A stretch of 64,000 nt of DNA from Forficula auricularia (Eukaryota; Arthropoda; Insecta; Dermaptera; Forficulidae), in assembly GCA_024734495.1 (NCBI GenBank), contig JALMQS010000331.1, positions 98,086-162,085 of the forward strand. The letters are read 5' to 3'. The translations under genes and the position numbers were made by a program. Numbering within the stretch: position 1 is the first letter of the stretch; every line of letters begins with the position of its first letter. The notes under the pieces are model-generated. The model saw only the letters and a list, made by a program, of their open reading frames with translations. It made no database searches and was not told the DNA's origin. Shown here in pieces: positions 60,424 through 64,000 of this stretch.

Positions 60424-60582
60424 AAATGAATTACTGTTTCCAACACTAAGTGCTGCAGCAAAACGTATATTTTCTTCATCAAATTTAATCAAACGAAAAA
60501 ATAGAAATTGTTTAAGCACAGAAACCTGTAATAATTTATTATTAACCAAAGAAATGCTTAAAAATACTACTTGTCATGAATG
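60424..60582 (+). pseudogene. hAT transposase C-terminal fragment
   Basis: Reads LFPTLSAAAKRIFSSSNLIK, then RKNRNCLSTETCNNLLLTKE, the pattern of the hAT dimerisation domain (SAxRxFSxxx, RNxLS, then a leucine-rich end). No upstream transposase is visible. Confidence 0.65.
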
Positions 60583-60834
60583 ACAACCTCCCTTGATCTT
60601 ATTAAGAGTTTATGTAATTAAACAGATACATTTATTTTATTTTGAGGAATCATCAGTGGTGTATACACGCGGAGGGTAGGGGTCAGAACCCCCCCAAGAA
60701 GCAGACCCTATCTATCTGTCAAATCTAAAGTTAAGTAAACAGCAAAAATGAAAAATACATTTTGGCGTTGGGTGTTGGGAAGATATGGGTTAATAGTCCA
60801 GTCAAATTAGACCAATTTTCGACAAATAAAAACA

Positions 60835-61790
60835 TTTATCGGTAAAGATCTGAATTTTGTTATACATGCTTAATACTGCTTCCCATTGAACATACTAAAA
60901 GTCCCCGTCAAAATCTGTTGCGATTGAGCCGCAATCTATGAAAAAAGATATAATCTTTTTCAGTTATTTGCCTATATCTCGGCAACTAACGCTGATAAAA
61001 AAATCGTTCAGATAAAAAATATAGTTTATTAAATTTCCTATATAAAACCATATTAACATTTTTTGTATCTCCAATACTTTTGCTGTAATCCGACGTTGAA
61101 TAGAGAAAAACTTTCTGAAGGTGCGTGATAACGATGTCGATTTAAAGATCTCTCACTTGCAGGCGCATTATACAGGGTGTTTCTAAATTGATACGAAATA
61201 TTTTAAGGTGTGATTTTTCAGCAAAAATTAAGGGGGGCTCTTTCATATAATTTTTTGTTCAAAATCCCTTCCCTCCATAGTTACAGCCAAATCTAGCATT
61301 GTTACCTCCTACGGCTGCAGCCCTAACTTTAGAAGGTTAAGACTTGGAGGGGAAGTGGGATTTTGAACAAAAAATTATATGAGGGACCCCCCTTAATTTT
61401 TGCTGAAAAATCATCCCTTAAAATATTGTGCATCAATTTGGAAACACCCTGTATAATGCGCCTGCTAGTGAGAGATCTTTAAATCGACATCGTTATCACG
61501 CACCTTCAGAAAATTATAATCTATTCAACGACGGTTTACGGCTAAAGTATTGGAGATACAAAAGAAATGTTAATATGCTTTTCTTATAGGAAATTTTTTC
61601 GTATCAGTTTTAGTTTCCGAGATATAGGCAAAAACTGAAAACTGTGGGTATGCCAAGATTGCGGATCGAGCGCAACAGATTTTGAAGGGGACTTTTAGTA
61701 TGTTCAATGGGAAGCCGTAATAAGCATGTATACCAAAATTCAGATCTTTAACGATTAATGTATTTTTTATTAGCTCAGTATATAGAGGAT
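60835..61790. repeat. Foldback with ~330-bp arms and a MITE at the centre
   Basis: Left arm 60835-61170 and right arm 61454-61785 are mirrored (AGATCTGAATTTTGTTATAC, GTGCGTGATAACGATGTCGA, GATTTAAAGATCTCTCACT). The MITE at 61173-61451 sits at the symmetry point. The transcript would be a long hairpin. Confidence 0.8.
61173..61451. mobile_element. CAGGGTGTTTC-ended MITE
   Basis: CAGGGTGTTTCTAAATTGAT at the left is mirrored as ATCAATTTGGAAACACCCTG at the right. TA on both sides. Itself a long inverted repeat, shared ATTAAGGGGGG/CCCCCCTTAAT segments included. Confidence 0.85.
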
Positions 61791-62224
61791 CCAAAAAGTG
61801 GTTCAGCTTACATTAATTGCGGAAAAATATTTTTTTCTGGGATCGTTTGGTATGGTGTGGGTATGCCAAATCTAAGTTTGCGACCTCGAAAGTGAGGGGG
61901 ACAACTTTTGGTGGTCTAGTAGTTCGATTTTTTATGGGTATCCAAAAAACAACCCCCTGGATCACTTTTGAATATCCCAAAAACTCGCACTCTTTCCATT
62001 TTTCCCCATTTTGACCATGAAGGAGTACGTTTTCGACAAAGATCACTCTATACATTTTTAAACTAGATTAAATTTTGTATAATTCAAACAAAGTTTCATC
62101 TTAACCTCTTAAAGTCGACATTTAGAAAAGGTCGAGTAAAAAATTTTTTTGGGGAAAAATAAGGTTAGAATGATTGTGAAAACAACTTATAAAATTAAAA
62201 ATATTATTTTTTTATTGTAACATA

Positions 62225-63100
62225 AAAAAACTCAATGTTCCTGTTTGGAACAATGGTCCACAAAGTTACATATGAAATGCAGCAAACAATATTTTTAACT
62301 CATCTATCATAGCTTCATACTCCTTATATTTGCCTCTGCCTTTCTTTTTCATATCCTTGTCGTTGCTAAACACCAAACCATGGATTCATCTTTTCTTACA
62401 GTGCCCAAACAGTAAATTCCATCTTTGTAAAGGTTGGTAAGAAGTTTCATCGAGGTGAACCAATTGTCAAAAAATAACAAGTGGTTTTGATGGTTAGGAA
62501 TAACCGAGGGGTGAACCACGGCCTAAAATCGTGTACACCTACTTCCACTTCCACTTTCATTTCCAAATGGATGACAATAGATTATCTAATGAATTCCAAA
62601 GTAATTCCAAATAATTTCAAAGACGGTGTACACCTAATTCCAATCGAAGTTCACCCCTCGGGAATAACACTTAGGTACTAGACTAAGTACAATGTTTCCA
62701 CTGGCTCCTATATCTTCTTTCCCAGGTTCTGTGAGAATTTTTCCGGTATATACTTCAAAGTTATGGATCAGACCATCGTCATCGCATAAAACAAATATCT
62801 TGTAACCCCATTCATTTGGTTTTTTGTGGTTATATTCCCTGAGAGAGGAGATGCCTTTGTAGGGCTTGGAAATAAGCTTCCTGTTTAGGAACATTGGAAA
62901 ATATTTGGTTTGGGAAGTTGTGATAAAGAAATATATAATAAATTAAGCTGGTAACTGTTCTTACATAAACTACTAACATACCTGTATTTTTGTTATTGTC
63001 TAATATTCTCCAGAAAGTCGAATAAACACTTGTAGAAACACCCCATGTGCTGAATAACAGGTTATGATGCACTTGCTGTTTCTATCTCAACTACTAGTTT
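62225..63100 (-). pseudogene. piggyBac transposase remnant
   Basis: On the minus strand 62894-62670 reads NRKLISKPYKGISSLREYNH, KKPNEWGYKIFVLCDDDGLI and ASGNIVLSLVPK, split by the MITE at 62505-62660. It continues as NHLLFFDNWFTSMKLLTNLY, KDGIYCLGTVRKDESM to a stop. The FVLCDD and FFDNWFTS boxes contain catalytic Asp positions of the DDE_Tnp_1_7 family. The N-terminal half is reduced to broken frames and the cysteine-rich C-terminus is absent. Confidence 0.85.
62505..62660. mobile_element. hAT-type MITE inside the piggyBac remnant
   Basis: Ends CGAGGGGTGAACCACG and GTTCACCCCTCG. GGAATAAC duplicated at 62497-62504 and 62661-62668. Same family as 51243-51401. Confidence 0.88.
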
Positions 63101-63277
63101 ATAGATGGTGCTATATATAAGTTATGAGCAACTACATAGTTCCAGTTTAGGATCAGTGGTCTATTAAAGAAGCCTTAGGAGATTTGAATTTTTTAATTTT
63201 TTTATAGGCATTTCTTTTCAGTGTTCCTAATTAGGAACAAAGGACCTTAAGGGGTTAAATGGATAATAGTAACCCGT

Positions 63278-63556
63278 TCTTGGAAGAATCGGAGAAAGAA
63301 AGACCTTGTGGAAGAGTCTGAAGAAGAGAAGAGGTCAGATGATGGGGCACACATGGGGGACTGCTTAGGGATATCTTGGGGGAGGTGGGAAAGAAAAGGG
63401 GAAGGGGAAGACCCAGATTAGAATATTTCAACCAAATAATTGGGGATATGGGATGCCAGACATTTAGAGAGGTCAAACAGCTGGCGGGGGACAGAGTCGA
63501 GTGGAGACGGATTGTTGCATCAAACCAGTCTTAGGACTGTATACTCAATGATGATG
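63278..63556 (+). mobile_element. 5'-truncated RTE-like LINE tail
   Basis: The last ~260 bp of the 68-1104 family with a GATGATG tail and AGTAACCCGT direct repeats at 63268-63277 and 63557-63566. It is very similar by eye to the other copies, so probably a recent insertion. Confidence 0.88.
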
Positions 63557-64000
63557 AGTAACCCGTGCCTCAATGAGGTTGAAGTTATGTTGTTGTAAAT
63601 TACATTGTTGTAAATATCAACATGGGTAGGGAGTATTTATTGCTCGATGCTCAAATAATTGTAAAATAAAAAATAAAATAATAAATATGTAAATTTTAAT
63701 TTGGAAATAAAAACATTTTGTTAAAAAAAAAAAAACTATAAGAACCTCTCCCCCAGAACTAAGTTCTGGCTACGCCACTGGAATCATTGCATACTTTTTA
63801 TTTTATTTTTTCATTTTTACACATTATAGATGAAAGGTTTGCTTATGTTTTGAAATTGTATGTGTTTATTTTTTAAAATACATATTTATTATGTAGGAAT
63901 TTGTTATATTTTGAGTAACCATTATATTTCCTGTTTTCCCTTTTATATTTTATATACGTTAATATGCAAAAATAATAAAGTGTCTCGATTTTTTAATCCA

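Larger units (their letters stand above)
62105..63254 (-). mobile_element. piggyBac-type transposon, decayed, with TTAA duplication
   Basis: TTAA at 62101-62104 and 63255-63258. Ends CCTCTTAAAGTCGACA and GGACCTTAAGGGG are imperfect inverted repeats. Only part of a piggyBac transposase remains inside. A hAT-MITE is inserted in it. Confidence 0.82.
60654..63780. mobile_element. Possible hAT-like element filled by later insertions
   Basis: The left end CAGTGGTGTATACACGCGGA and right end TTCTGGCTACGCCACTG are inverted in the hAT style. GGAATCAT precedes the left end and overlaps the right end (60646-60653 and 63780-63787, sharing one G). The interior holds a foldback, a piggyBac, a hAT-MITE and an RTE tail. 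The pairing of the two ends is plausible, not proven. Confidence 0.5.

Overview
The window reads as AT-rich, intron-containing nuclear DNA of an animal, most likely an insect. The support is four split genes with animal orthologues (COG8, KIFBP, a BLM-type RecQ helicase and an EXD1/Egalitarian-like exonuclease-fold gene) and a dense mix of mariner, Tc1, hAT, piggyBac, P-type and Harbinger-like DNA elements, RTE- and Jockey/CR1-like LINEs, tRNA-derived SINEs and a Penelope-like element. I saw no bacterial operon, CRISPR array, rRNA or intact tRNA gene.

Layout. 0.07-1.1 kb: truncated RTE-like LINE. 1.8-3.6 kb (-): two-exon fragment of an unrecognised gene. 5.2-12.9 kb (+): complete COG8 in nine exons, with LINE, SINE and MITE debris in its introns. 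14-16.4 kb: LINE and MITE remnants. 16.9-22.0 kb (+): exonuclease-fold gene, its intron filled by hairpin elements and a dead mariner. 22-28.9 kb: repeats, including a P-type transposon with a broken THAP domain. 29.0-40.9 kb (-): complete KIFBP in four exons, with a Penelope-like insertion in intron 2. 43.3 to beyond 57.3 kb (+): first five exons of a BLM helicase, running off the right end, with several transposons nested in its introns. 57.4-64 kb: LINE, hAT, piggyBac and RTE remnants.

The cellular genes have unrelated jobs (Golgi tethering, RNA or piRNA-type nuclease fold, kinesin-binding/mitochondrial transport, DNA repair) and show no operon-like link. KIFBP and BLM are head to head, 2.4 kb apart.

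The most interesting signal is a set of palindromic insertions carrying hammerhead-ribozyme-like cores: a CTGANGA box, one extra base, a stem, GAAA, then a self-complementary ACGT or AGCT and a cleavable base. They are flanked by 12-14 bp direct repeats, and for two of them an unoccupied version of the target lies elsewhere in the window. One contains the C-terminal GIY-YIG remnant of a Penelope-like element. Together they look like a family of mobile, hammerhead-bearing, mostly non-autonomous retroelements. A second unusual signal is that two of 15 introns (COG8 intron 1 and KIFBP intron 3) lack a normal splice dinucleotide at one end, and both are bounded by 9-10 bp direct repeats.
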